64,000 nt of DNA, from the NCBI GenBank assembly GCA_963846005.1, contig CAWJUH010000003.1, forward strand, positions 434,001 to 498,000. The letters run 5' to 3'. The position numbers and the translations under genes were made by a program. Origin of the DNA: CAVSUR01 sp963846005. GTDB lineage: Bacteria; Actinomycetota; Actinomycetes; Streptosporangiales; Streptosporangiaceae. Shown piece by piece: positions 28,481-36,581 of the stretch. Position 1 is the first letter of the stretch; every line of letters starts with the position of its first letter. The notes beneath the pieces are model-generated. The model ran no database searches, was not told the DNA's origin, and worked only from the letters and a program-made list of their open reading frames with translations.

Positions 28481-28525
28481 CTGATAAGGAAAAGGTCCCT
28501 GGTTCAAGTCCAGGCAGGCCCACCC
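28442..28525 (+). repeat. att-like direct repeat, copy A (84 bp)
   Basis: The first 39 bases (starting acctgagcaatcccag) match 30295-30333 with about five differences. The last 45 bases are a tRNA-Ile 3'-half copy, ctgataagg to cccaccc. In this copy both T-stem strands differ (CCTGG/CCAGG instead of AGAGG/CCTCT) but still pair. It bounds the marR-phosphotransferase pair on the left. Confidence 0.8.
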
Positions 28526-28572
28526 GAAAAATCCCCGTTCAGGTTCCTTCTCTTGTGTTCTTGTGCTGTCTG

Positions 28573-29037
28573 TCACGACGTCTGCTTGCCTTTGGTTCGG
28601 CTGCCGTCGACCTGAGCAGGGCGGGACAGGATGGCAAGCGTTGACCGGAGTTCGCGCCATTGCTGGTCGCCGAGTTCGTGACGCCATCGGTTTTCGAGGT
28701 CGGCCAGCTTACGGTGAGCGATGGCATGGACACGGCGGCCGGCTTCGGTCGGGCGCAGCAATTTGGCCCGGCGGTCGTGCGGGTCGGGGACGCGTTCCAT
28801 ATAGCCGGTAAGCACCAGCACCTCCACGATGGTGCCTAGGGCCTGAGCTGTCATCTGGGTTCTCTCGGCCAGGGCGGTGACCCGGATGCCTTCCAGCGGG
28901 GTGCGGCCCAGCACCCGCAGCTGAGATGGCCGCAGGTCCGATGCTTCGGGGACGGGGTCAGCGGCCAGCTCGTCCCGGATCCGCCGCCACACCAGGTCGA
29001 ACAGCTCGACCAGGCCGAGCCCCTTGACGTCGTCCAT
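28573..29037 (-). CDS. MarR-family transcriptional regulator
   Basis: A 154-residue winged-helix protein. The DNA-binding part is about residues 35-100: LRPSQLRVLGRTPLEGIRV, TALAERTQMTAQALGTIVEVL as recognition helix-turn-helix, and the wing YMERVPDPHDRRAKLL with the usual DxRxK pattern. It starts at ATG 29037, only 23 bases from the divergent phosphotransferase gene, so it most likely controls that gene and itself from the shared spacer. The ligand is unknown. The pair lies between two att-like repeats. Confidence 0.88.
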   Translation of the reverse strand: MDDVKGLGLVELFDLVWRRIRDELAADPVPEASDLRPSQLRVLGRTPLEGIRVTALAERTQMTAQALGTIVEVLVLTGYMERVPDPHDRRAKLLRPTEAGRRVHAIAHRKLADLENRWRHELGDQQWRELRSTLAILSRPAQVDGSRTKGKQTS

Positions 29038-29060
29038 AAAGTAATCTTAGCTTAGTTTCT
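29038..29060. promoter_or_regulatory. Shared marR-phosphotransferase start region
   Basis: A 23-base AT-rich spacer between the divergent ATG codons. It contains two direct CTAAG units on the - strand (complement of cttagcttag at 29046-29055), a plausible MarR contact. The phosphotransferase has no room for a ribosome binding site and may be translated from a leaderless or near-leaderless mRNA. Confidence 0.4.
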
Positions 29061-30194
29061 ATGACGACAGCTACCGCTCTCCATGATGTGCTCGGCCCGG
29101 CGACGCCCTCCGAACAGTTCTTGCGCGAACTGATCGGCGAAATCCTCACTCCTGCCGCTACTGCGCTCCCGAGCGTCACCGTCACCCGGGCCGAGCCTGT
29201 CCCCTACGATTTCGGCTCCCCGGCCACTGGCGCCCTGGTTCGCCTGCGTGGAACGGCCGACGGCACCGAGTGGTCGGTGTTCGTCAAGGTGCTGCAGAAT
29301 CCTCGCCACTGGCGCTTGATCGACCGGATGCCGCCACCGGCTCGTGCCGCGTTTATCGCCGAATTCCCCTGGCGGGCGGAACTTGCCGCCTGGGACCCTG
29401 CCCTTACCGAACGGCTGCCCGACGGTCTGCGGGTGCCGAAGCTGTACCGTCTCGTCGACCTCGGTCCCGACCGGATCGCCGTCTGGATGGAAGACATCGA
29501 CGCTGATCCGAGCCCCTGGTCACCGTCACGCTTCGCACGTGCCGCCGAATTGCTTGGAGAACTTGCTGGCAACCGCAGTGACCCGGCGCTATGGGCCGGG
29601 AGCGGGCGGCCGCCCAGCTACGGCCTGCAGCGTTACGCTGGCGGCCCGGCCCGGACCGCGATAAGGATCATCGCCGACCATGCCACCTGGCGCCATCCAG
29701 TGCTGGCCGCGCACGCCGACTTGCGCGGCGATCTGCTGGAACTGGCTGACCGGGTACCGGCACTGCTCGATCTGGCCTGCTCGGCCCCGCAAGCGCTGCC
29801 GCACGGTGATGCCAGCCCGCAGAACCTGCTGATTCCGCGCGGCGAGCCGGACACGTTCGTGGCCATCGACATCGCTTTCCAGACTCCCCACGCGATCGGA
29901 TTCGACCTGGCCCAGCTGCTCGTCGGCCTGGCACATGCCGGGCAGCTCCCGGCCACCGCATTGCCGGCCATCGATGCTGGCCTCGTGCCGTCATTCGAAG
30001 CAGGAATCCGCAAGAGCCCACGGCCGGCCGCCGCTCGCGACATCGAGACCGGCTACCTCACCGCCCTGGCGCTGCGGTCAGGATTCACCTCGCTGCCCCT
30101 CCACGAGCTGGACACCGCCGAGCCCGCGCTCATCGACGAGCGCTGTGCCCTCACACGCTTTATCCTCGACCGGACACGGCACCTAGGCCAATAG
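29061..30194 (+). CDS. Phosphotransferase of the aminoglycoside phosphotransferase/ChoK-like kinase family
   Basis: A 377-residue small-molecule kinase. The N-lobe has the ATP-binding Lys region EWSVFVKVL. The catalytic loop LPHGDASPQNLLI matches HGDxxxxN (near residue 250). The metal-binding segment VAIDIAFQTPHAIGFDLAQLL follows, with Asp in place but an atypical Ile-Ala after it. Family members phosphorylate antibiotics, choline or other hydroxyl compounds. Divergence from a MarR regulator favours detoxification or resistance, but the substrate cannot be told from the sequence. The gene lies in the tRNA-Ile insertion region. Confidence 0.82.
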   Translation: MTTATALHDVLGPATPSEQFLRELIGEILTPAATALPSVTVTRAEPVPYDFGSPATGALVRLRGTADGTEWSVFVKVLQNPRHWRLIDRMPPPARAAFIAEFPWRAELAAWDPALTERLPDGLRVPKLYRLVDLGPDRIAVWMEDIDADPSPWSPSRFARAAELLGELAGNRSDPALWAGSGRPPSYGLQRYAGGPARTAIRIIADHATWRHPVLAAHADLRGDLLELADRVPALLDLACSAPQALPHGDASPQNLLIPRGEPDTFVAIDIAFQTPHAIGFDLAQLLVGLAHAGQLPATALPAIDAGLVPSFEAGIRKSPRPAAARDIETGYLTALALRSGFTSLPLHELDTAEPALIDERCALTRFILDRTRHLGQ

Positions 30195-30214
30195 GCCCTC
30201 TTCAAGCGGACAGC

Positions 30215-30239
30215 CCGTGCCCGATCCGTGCCCGTCAGG
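30215..30239 (+). repeat. Type A integrase-tail scar (copy 2)
   Basis: The pattern CCGTGCCCG-n3-CGTGCCCG occurs here and at 34074-34099. At 27907-27930 it is part of the end of the integrase fragment. Outside that fragment it stands alone, 20 bases after the phosphotransferase stop. Confidence 0.55.
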
Positions 30240-30294
30240 GGCGGCAGCCAACGGCCCCTCGCGGTCACTCTCGGACATCTGCGCATGCCTCTCC

Positions 30295-30378
30295 ACCTGA
30301 GCAATCCCAGTTCGCGCAGATGGCCGAAGAAGTCTGATAAGGAAGAGGTCAGAGGTTCAAGTCCTCTCAGGCCCACCC
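30295..30378 (+). repeat. att-like direct repeat, copy B (84 bp)
   Basis: Bases 30334-30378 repeat the tRNA-Ile 3' half (27793-27837) perfectly over 45 bp. The 39 bases before it match those at 28442-28480. It bounds the marR-phosphotransferase pair on the right. The following bases (aggtcacagc) recur after the copy at 35536-35569. Confidence 0.88.
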
Positions 30379-30412
30379 AGGTCACAGCCTTAATCATCTT
30401 TCAGATCCGAGC

Positions 30413-30700
30413 TTATTCGGCTGCCTGACAGCAGAGGTGACAGCAACAGGGTCCGTAGACCGGCGTCCCAGCAGGCCCATCCAGCTTGTCTATTGCCTGC
30501 CTGCGGCTGCCGTCATCGGCGGCGGTATAGATCTCCATGGTGACCGCGATCCGGGCGTGCCCGAGGATCTCCATGGTGTCGCGAGGCGGCACACCCAGGT
30601 TCTTGAGCAGCGTCGCCGTAGTGTGTCGCAAATCGCGAAGCCGTATCGGCCGCAGGTCCGCGGCCGCGGTGATGCGCTCGAAGGACCGGCCGAGGTTGCA
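30413..30700 (-). pseudogene. Second tyrosine recombinase, C-terminal fragment
   Basis: About 95 codons reading GRSFERITAAADLRPIRLRD, LRHTTATLLKNLGV, then MEILGHARIAVTMEIYTAADD, which supply the RHT and GH..Y catalytic motifs. It ends with a Cys-rich tail at 30413. It differs in sequence from the fragment at 27886-28480, so it is from another element. Upstream of 30700 the homology stops abruptly. The tail overlaps one of the dispersed TGACAGCA repeats at 30426-30446. Confidence 0.75.
30426..30446 (+). repeat. Type B scar (copy 1, inside integrase tail)
   Basis: TGACAGCA, four bases, then TGACAGCAAC. Here it encodes the end of the second integrase fragment. Elsewhere (31778, 31951, 32850, 38706) it stands outside any integrase and so marks where such tails once were. 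Confidence 0.6.
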
Positions 30701-30822
30701 AGCACCTGATCCGATGAGCTCCGTACATAGAACTCATAGACAACTCCGGCGCTGCCCTAAGTTCCGGAATCAATGATGGTGGCCAAAAGCCATCAGCCCA
30801 GGTCCAGGTCAAGGGGCTACGT

Positions 30823-31706
30823 ATGGATGATGCTTTCTGTCGCAGTCCCCGCGGCCGGCGGCAAGCGGTCATCCTGGCCGCCGCATTCGCAGAGATCGCC
30901 GTGCTGGCAGCGTGCACCAGCGGTAGCAGCGGCTCGCCCACCCCACAGGCGAGCGTGCGCGCGCATAAGTCTTCGGGGTACGTCTACTGGGCCAGCAACA
31001 CTGCGATCGGGCGCGCCGGTCTTTCAGGTACGAGCGCCAACCCCCGTTTCATCGTCGGCATCAGCCGACCGCGCATGATCACGGTAACTTCCGGCTACAT
31101 CTACTGGACTTCCGACAACAACACGATCGGGCGTGGCAACCTCGGCGGCAGCGGCGTCAACCAGCGCTTCATTACCGGCGCCCACGGCCCGGTCGGGATC
31201 GCCGTCAGCTCCAGGTACATCTACTGGGCTAACAATGCGACCGGCACGGTCGGGCGTGCCAACCTCGACGGCAGCGGCGTCAACCAGCGCTTCATCACCG
31301 GCGCCATCCAGCCGGACGGCGTCACGGTCAATTCCAGGTACGTCTACTGGGCTAACGACAATACGATCGGTCGTGCCAACCTCGGCGGCAGCGGCGTCAA
31401 CCAGCGCTTCATCACCGGGGCGACCGGCCCGTCCGGGCTGGCAGCCGACTCTGGGCGAATCTACTGGGCGAACGAGTACACCAGCACACAATCGGTCGTG
31501 CCAACCTCGACGGCAGCGGCGTCAACCAGCGCTTCATCACCGGGGCCAGCAGCCCGGACGCACTGGCAATGGACTCTCACGACGTTTACTGGGCCAACTT
31601 CCGCAGGGGCACGATCGGGCGTGGCAACCTCGACGGCGCCGACGTCGACCAGCGTTTCCTTGACGTCCTGAGGAACCCGCTCGGCGTGGCGGTCTCCCCC
31701 GGCTAA
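30823..31706 (+). CDS. Lipoprotein with YWTD-like beta-propeller repeats (single-base frameshift)
   Basis: The signal peptide with lipobox VLAAC ends near residue 31. Then come repeats of about 40 residues, each with a YWA or YWT core and IGRANLGGSGVNQRFITG (copies near 30970, 31090, 31210, 31330 and 31450). These resemble LDL-receptor YWTD beta-propeller blades. Near 31480-31491 the frame changes by one missing base; in the new frame the repeats continue (IGRANLDGSGVNQ) to a stop at 31706. Without correction the frame runs to 31671 as nonsense. It starts at ATG 30823 after AAGGGG. It is a likely surface-binding protein; the ligand is unknown. Confidence 0.7.
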
Positions 31707-32245
31707 GCCGATCTTCACGGTACCGGCCGCAGAAGCACTGCGAAACGAAGATGATCACTACCCGATTCCCTACGCCCTGACAGCAACGACCGTCCGCCTA
31801 GGCTCCAGGATGACAAGTGAGTAACCACGCACACGATCCGTCAGCCACCCTTGCAGACGCTGGTGAACGACTCACCGCAGGTGAGCAACTTGACCAGCCC
31901 GGCACGCGGGCTGTGCGATGGCTTCGGGACGAAGAAGTCAGCCGCCTAGCTGACAGCAAGAGTGACAGCAACAGCCGCACTCATTGGCCATAGCGGACCT
32001 ACTTCCTCGCCCGCCGTGCCCGGCTCAATAGCCTTGTGACCCATGGCTGGCCAGAGTTGATAAATGAAGCGGTCACACGGGGTGCTACTGCTGCCGAATC
32101 TGCTGCCAACGGAGCCGACGGGCGCCGACGCTGGCCGACTGATACGGAATCTGATCCGAGGTCACTGACGGCCCTGGACAGCTCTAGGCGGCCCGCTCAT
32201 TGCTACGGATCAGATGACACGGCTAGGCCTGATAGAAATCTCAGC
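31707..32245. other. Gene-free stretch with two type B scars
   Basis: No supported gene. It contains TGACAGCAAC at 31778-31787 and a full type B repeat at 31951-31972 (TGACAGCA, aga-like spacer, GTGACAGCAAC). These resemble the end of the second integrase fragment at 30413 and look like remains of deleted recombinase genes. Confidence 0.5.
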
Positions 32246-32845
32246 ATGCGGGCCGGGCAGCTTCCCATCGATGAGCAGCTGGAGCAGTTCCGGGCGGCGC
32301 TGCACCATAATCGCACGCTGATGGAGGTCCTTGCCCGGGCGGTCACGATGGACTTGCCCGGCTGGTACCTGGTCGCCGGGTGCCTGTATCAGACGGTGTG
32401 GAACGTGGTCACCGGCCAGCCCCCGGAAGCGGGCATTCTCGACTACGACCTGGCTTACTTCGACGGCTCCGACTTGTCCTGGGGCGCAGAGGACGCGATC
32501 ATCAAAGCCGGGCGCCAGGTCTTCGCTGGCCTGCCCGCACCCGTCCAGATCCGTAACCAGGCCAGGGTGCACTTGTGGTACGAGCAGAAGTTCGGCGCGC
32601 CATGCCCGCCGCATGAGTCCGCTGAGGCGGCGATCGACACCTTCGAGGCAACTACCGCTTGTCTTGGCATCCGCCAGCACCCGGACAGCCAGTGGCGCGT
32701 CTACGCCCCGCATGGGCTGGCGGACGTGTTCAACCTCGTGGCGCGGCCCAACCCGGTGCTCGCCCCCCGCCACGTCTACCAGGCCAAGATCGCGCGATGG
32801 CGCCAGCAATGGCCAAGCCTCACCGTCCTGCCCTGGACGGAATGA
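32246..32845 (+). CDS. Nucleotidyltransferase-like protein (DUF925/NTP_transf_6 family)
   Basis: A 199-residue protein from ATG 32246; the frame is open to 32036, but the upstream part is not protein-like. Features fit the NTP_transf_6 family: LPGWYLVAGCLYQTVWN near the N-terminus, the acidic motif DYDLAYFDGSDLSW for metal binding, and RVHLWYEQKFG. Family members resemble minimal nucleotidyltransferases, and their physiological role is not known. It stands alone in the tRNA-Ile insertion region and is followed within five bases by a type B scar. Confidence 0.8.
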   Translation: MRAGQLPIDEQLEQFRAALHHNRTLMEVLARAVTMDLPGWYLVAGCLYQTVWNVVTGQPPEAGILDYDLAYFDGSDLSWGAEDAIIKAGRQVFAGLPAPVQIRNQARVHLWYEQKFGAPCPPHESAEAAIDTFEATTACLGIRQHPDSQWRVYAPHGLADVFNLVARPNPVLAPRHVYQAKIARWRQQWPSLTVLPWTE

Positions 32846-32849
32846 CCCG

Positions 32850-32871
32850 CGACAGCAACGGTGACAGCAAC
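32850..32871 (+). repeat. Type B scar (copy 4)
   Basis: CGACAGCAACGGTGACAGCAAC-like sequence directly after the nucleotidyltransferase stop, about 85 bases before the next att-core copy. Confidence 0.5.
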
Positions 32872-32955
32872 ACCCTCAGCCATCACACCTCCTTGGCACC
32901 CGCGGACCACCATCGAAATCAGCGTCAGAACACCGGACCTCGTCATCGGCCAGAA

Positions 32956-32970
32956 CTGATAAGGAAGAGG
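32956..32970 (+). repeat. Short att-core copy, 15 bp
   Basis: CTGATAAGGAAGAGG is identical to the anticodon-loop side of the tRNA-Ile (27793-27807). It borders an integrase remnant on its right, as expected for an attachment site. Confidence 0.55.
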
Positions 32971-32971
32971 C

Positions 32972-33165
32972 CTGGGGAATGCTGGGAATGATGACGCGGC
33001 GGCGGACCGAGGCACCCCAGCCGGTGCGCAGCTCCAATGCCGGGTTGACCGGGATAATTCGCTCTTCACGTGCCCAGGCAGACAGCCGCCGCAGCACCGA
33101 GGCCACGGTGCTCTTGGTGCTGCCCGAGGCGGGCGTGCCGTCTTGCAGGGTGAGCTGGCGGCTGG
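32972..33165 (-). pseudogene. Third tyrosine recombinase, N-terminal (core-binding) fragment
   Basis: About 60 codons reading STKSTVASVLRRLSAWAREE then RIIPVNPALELR. This is the helical core-binding segment typical of phage and plasmid integrases, without the catalytic domain. It ends beside the short att-core copy at 32956-32970. No start or stop of its own is evident. Confidence 0.55.
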
Positions 33166-33230
33166 GATAGCCTCGCTGGGCACGGGCATCCAGACAGCAA
33201 CACCGATTCAAGCCCAGCAAGAGCAGGCGA

Positions 33231-34067
33231 ATGCGTACAAAGTACCCGCCCGGCCGGGCAGTGCTGCTGATCTGGGTCGCGGCTGTCATCGCGGCGGCAG
33301 GGTGCAGTGGCAATGGCACCTCGTCACGTCATCGCACGGCGACAAGCCAGTCACCACCCCTACAGCCGGTGACCCAGCAGCTGGTGAACGGCCGCTTCAC
33401 CGTGACGATAAGCGGCCAGGCACTGCGCGAAGCCGAGACGGCCGGGGACAACTTGCCGCTGCTGATCGCCCGCTCGCTGGCTCGCATCAACGTGCTGCTG
33501 CCCGGGCCCCGCTCCGCGATCACCGTCGGCTACGCGCAGGGCAGCGCCCTCATCACCCCAGCCGGGGTCTACGGGTTTACTAATCCGCAGACCGCGCGCA
33601 TCAGGGTCGAGTTCGGTCCAACATCGCAGGTCACCACCCGGGAAGCGTTGCGGCTCTGGTTCCCCCGCGATCTTGCCCATGAGGTCAACCACGCGGTGCG
33701 GATACTTGAGGGACCAGGCTTTGGCACCGCCTTGCTCCCGCAGTTGATCACCGAAGGCACCGCGACAGCGTCCGACCAGGCCGCCTTTCCCGGACCGGCA
33801 GATCGCTGGACACACGCCATCACGCCAGCCCGGGAATGCGCGCTGTGGAAGAAGGCGAAACCCCAGCTTGGTTTTGCAGGCCTCTACAGCACGTGGATGT
33901 TCGGCGACAAATCCCAGGGCATCCCGTACTGGACCGGCTTCACCATCGGCTACCACATCGTCAACGACTACCGCCGCCACCATCCCGGCACGAGCTGGGA
34001 GACACTGACCCTGACCAGTGCCGCCGCGATCCTGGCGGGAAGCCATTACCAGCCCTGCCCGCCATAA
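33231..34067 (+). CDS. Lipoprotein with DUF2268-like predicted zinc protease domain
   Basis: A 278-residue protein with signal peptide and lipobox IAAAGC (Cys near residue 25). In the middle it has LAHEVNHAVRI, an HExxH zinc-binding motif, and about 30 residues later LPQLITEGTATA, where Glu would be the third ligand. That layout is the DUF2268 pattern. It starts at ATG 33231. It is probably anchored outside the membrane; the substrate is unknown. It lies alone between the third integrase fragment and a type A scar, again as a single passenger gene. Confidence 0.75.
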   Translation: MRTKYPPGRAVLLIWVAAVIAAAGCSGNGTSSRHRTATSQSPPLQPVTQQLVNGRFTVTISGQALREAETAGDNLPLLIARSLARINVLLPGPRSAITVGYAQGSALITPAGVYGFTNPQTARIRVEFGPTSQVTTREALRLWFPRDLAHEVNHAVRILEGPGFGTALLPQLITEGTATASDQAAFPGPADRWTHAITPARECALWKKAKPQLGFAGLYSTWMFGDKSQGIPYWTGFTIGYHIVNDYRRHHPGTSWETLTLTSAAAILAGSHYQPCPP

Positions 34068-34612
34068 GCACACGCCGTGCCCGTTACATGCCCGATCAGA
34101 TGGGCGGCCAGGGTACTGACGGTCGCTCACGGCCAGTCGGGCACGGCCGCTGAACAGCCGACTCCTGGTCAGCGACAGCCGCGAGATCGCCTCCTAAGCA
34201 GCAGGCCGTGCCGGGAGGACCAGCGGAACTGGCAGGGTTGAAGCGTGGACGATGCGCTGATCTACATCACGAACAGCACCAGGGTCTGAGCCGCGCGGGA
34301 GCGGAGGCTGAGCGACGCGGCCAGTGCGTCACTCTTGACCGAGACCGCGACGGCTTACCGCGCTATCCGCCGGGTGCGTGGGGATTCACCTGCGGCCAGC
34401 GCTCCGATGAGTCTCGGCCCCGGCAGTTGTCCATCTCTGAGAGCCAACCAGTCGCGTACGTTCGACGCGATGCATACGACCGGCGGGGACGCCTAGGTTG
34501 TGCGGCCGTCCCCCGCGCCACCGGTCTGCGACGCTGGCCTGGAGGTCACGATGTGTCCGATGGTCCACTCGTTCCCGGACGCCCGCGGCGTCACCGGGAC
34601 GGAGGAGGCGTG
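34068..34612. other. Gene-free stretch with type A scar
   Basis: CCGTGCCCGTTACATGCCCG at about 34076-34095 repeats the motif found at the end of the first integrase fragment. The rest holds no supported gene. GGAGGAGG at 34601-34608 is the ribosome binding site of the next gene. Confidence 0.5.
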
Positions 34613-35452
34613 ATGACGACGGTCGAGGCGGACGGCGTCATGCTCGGAGCCGAGCACTTCGGCGCCGCGGCGGCGCCGCTCGTTCTGCTCACGGGCGGCA
34701 CGACCATGCTCTCTTGGCCCGATACGCTCTGCGAGGCCCTCGCGCGCGGCGGGCGCCACGTCGTGCGGTACGACCTGCGCGACTCCGGCGCGTCGACCAC
34801 CGTCGATCCCGAGGCTCCGGCCTACACGCTGCGCGATCTTGCAGCCGACGCTGCGGCGCTCGCCCGGCTCCTCGGCGACCGGCCGGCACACCTGGCAGGC
34901 ATCGGCGTCGGCGGGATGGTCGCCCAGATCGCCGCGCTCGACCACCCGGACGCGTTCTCGGCGGTCACCCTCGTCGGAACGCGGCCGGTGGCTCCGGGCC
35001 CGGTCGACGATGACCTGCCTGGCCATGACACGGCGACGATGGGCCGGCTGTTCTCGCGCTCGATGCCCGACTGGTCCGACCGCGCCGCGGTGGCGGAGTT
35101 TGCCGCCCGGGGCGCGGAGATTCTCGGCGACGACCCCGCCGCCGCGCGCGCAACCGCCGCGCGCAAGTGGGACCGCACGCCGGGTACGGAGACCGCGGTG
35201 CAGATGGCCAACCAGCTGGGCATGGTGTTCGCCAAGCTCGACTGCACGCCGCGCTGGCGCGAGCGCCTGTCCGAGCTGGCGATCCCGGCGCTGGTAGTGC
35301 ACGGTCGCCGCGACCCGTTCTTTCCTGTCGGCAACGGCGAAGCGCTCGCGCGCGAGATCCCCGGCGCGCGGCTGCTCGTGCTCGAACGCGCCGCGACGGC
35401 GATCCCGGATGCGGCCGCCGATGAGGTCGCGGCCGCGATGCTCGCGCTCTAG
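34613..35452 (+). CDS. Alpha/beta-hydrolase fold protein lacking the usual nucleophile
   Basis: A 279-residue protein from ATG 34613, with GGAGGAGG five bases upstream. The fold is clear: PLVLLTGGTTMLSW (oxyanion strand), HVVRYDLRDSGASTT, and VVHGRRDPFFPVGNGEALA with the acid residue. At the nucleophile elbow, however, the sequence is GIGVGG, not GxSxG, so Ser is replaced by Gly. The C-terminal His region is also poor (ERAATAIPDAA). It may be non-catalytic or use other residues. It is the last gene before the final tRNA-like copy. Confidence 0.78.
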   Translation: MTTVEADGVMLGAEHFGAAAAPLVLLTGGTTMLSWPDTLCEALARGGRHVVRYDLRDSGASTTVDPEAPAYTLRDLAADAAALARLLGDRPAHLAGIGVGGMVAQIAALDHPDAFSAVTLVGTRPVAPGPVDDDLPGHDTATMGRLFSRSMPDWSDRAAVAEFAARGAEILGDDPAAARATAARKWDRTPGTETAVQMANQLGMVFAKLDCTPRWRERLSELAIPALVVHGRRDPFFPVGNGEALAREIPGARLLVLERAATAIPDAAADEVAAAMLAL

Positions 35453-35535
35453 GCGCTCCCGGTGCTGGCAGCACATCCCCAGGCAGGGGTCAGCCGCATG
35501 AGGTACAGCGCGGCGAGCCCGACCGCTGACACATC

Positions 35536-35569
35536 GAGGCCAGAGGTGCAAGTACTCTCAGGCCCACCC
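35536..35569 (+). repeat. Degenerate tRNA-Ile 3'-end copy (rightmost att)
   Basis: Thirty-four bases match 30345-30378 with three differences. The next bases (aggtcacagc, then gtaatc) match those after copy B. It is the outermost trace of integration and probably marks where the original chromosome resumes. Confidence 0.65.
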
Positions 35570-35595
35570 AGGTCACAGCGGTAATCGCCCAAGGG

Positions 35596-36435
35596 TCAGG
35601 GGTGCTTGCGGCCGGTGAGGAGCAGGTATTCCCAGTCCATGACGGTGGTTCCGGTTCCGTGGTCATGGCGGCGGGCAAGGCCGGCGAGTGCCTGATCGAG
35701 TGCCTCGGAGCGGCGGGGGTCACCGGCGATGCTCTGGTAGACGGCGATGGTGGGACCGTAGCGGGCCTTGAAGTAGTCACGGAAGTCTGCGGGCTGGGCG
35801 AACAGCTCTACCCGGACGGTGCCGCGCCGGGCCGAGATGGCGGTGACCCGGCCGCCGAGCAGCCCGCGGACGTGCTGTTCGCTGCCCCACAGCGGCGGGG
35901 GCTGCGCGCCGGGCGGGGGCGGGGGTGCGTAGGGCTTCATGGCGGCGAACATCTGGCCGATGAAACCGTCGGGGGTCCAGCTGAGCAGGCCGATGGTCCC
36001 GCCCGGACGGCAGACCCGGACTAGCTCGCCGGCGGCGGCCTGATGGTGCGGGGCGAACATCACTCCCAGGCAGGACATGACCACGTCGAACTCGCCGTCC
36101 CCGAACGGGAGCGCTTCGGCGTCTGCCTGCCGCCATTCCAGCTGGAGCCCTTCCTGCTGTGCCTGCCGCTGCCCGGCGGCCAGGAGTTCGGGAGTGAGGT
36201 CGCTGGCGACTACGCGCGCCCCGGTCCGGGCCGCGGGGATGGCGGCATTGCCGGATCCGGCGGCTACGTCGAGCACCCGGTCTGCGGCCCGTATCTCGCA
36301 GGCGTCGGCCAGGATCTGGCCCAGGCCGGGAATGATGTCCGCGGCCAGGGCGGGGTAGTCACCCAGCGCCCACATGGCGCGGTGCTTGTCCTTCAGCACC
36401 CGGTCGGCCCCGGGCGCAGCTGCCGGTGCGGTCAT
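35596..36435 (-). CDS. Class I SAM-dependent methyltransferase (UbiE-like)
   Basis: A 279-residue methyltransferase with motif I VLDVAAGSGNAAIPAA, motif II VASDLTPELL, post-motif ADAEALPFGDGEFDVVMSCLGVMF and motif III RVCRPGGTIGLLSW. The substrate is unknown. It is divergent from an HxlR regulator with 146 bases between starts, which suggests that regulator controls it. Confidence 0.85.
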   Translation of the reverse strand: MTAPAAAPGADRVLKDKHRAMWALGDYPALAADIIPGLGQILADACEIRAADRVLDVAAGSGNAAIPAARTGARVVASDLTPELLAAGQRQAQQEGLQLEWRQADAEALPFGDGEFDVVMSCLGVMFAPHHQAAAGELVRVCRPGGTIGLLSWTPDGFIGQMFAAMKPYAPPPPPGAQPPPLWGSEQHVRGLLGGRVTAISARRGTVRVELFAQPADFRDYFKARYGPTIAVYQSIAGDPRRSEALDQALAGLARRHDHGTGTTVMDWEYLLLTGRKHP

Positions 36436-36581
36436 CTCGGATCATCCTTTCTGGGGGTGGCCGATGGCGGCTGCAGACGCTGCCATCGGGACCGACGGTA
36501 GGAAGCGACCGCCTGCCCCGGCTAGTACAAGATCTGTACCGCCCCTGGCCCGGGCATGCTGCGGCGTCTTACGCTGCGGGC

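Noticed and set aside
28436..28687. Small - strand frame with LDLNQGPFPYQTSS
   Set aside because: It is again a translation of the complement of an att/tRNA copy, not a protein gene.
27835..35595. A functional integrative element
   Set aside because: All three recombinase pieces are truncated, and no excisionase, replication or transfer gene is visible. I call it debris rather than an active element.
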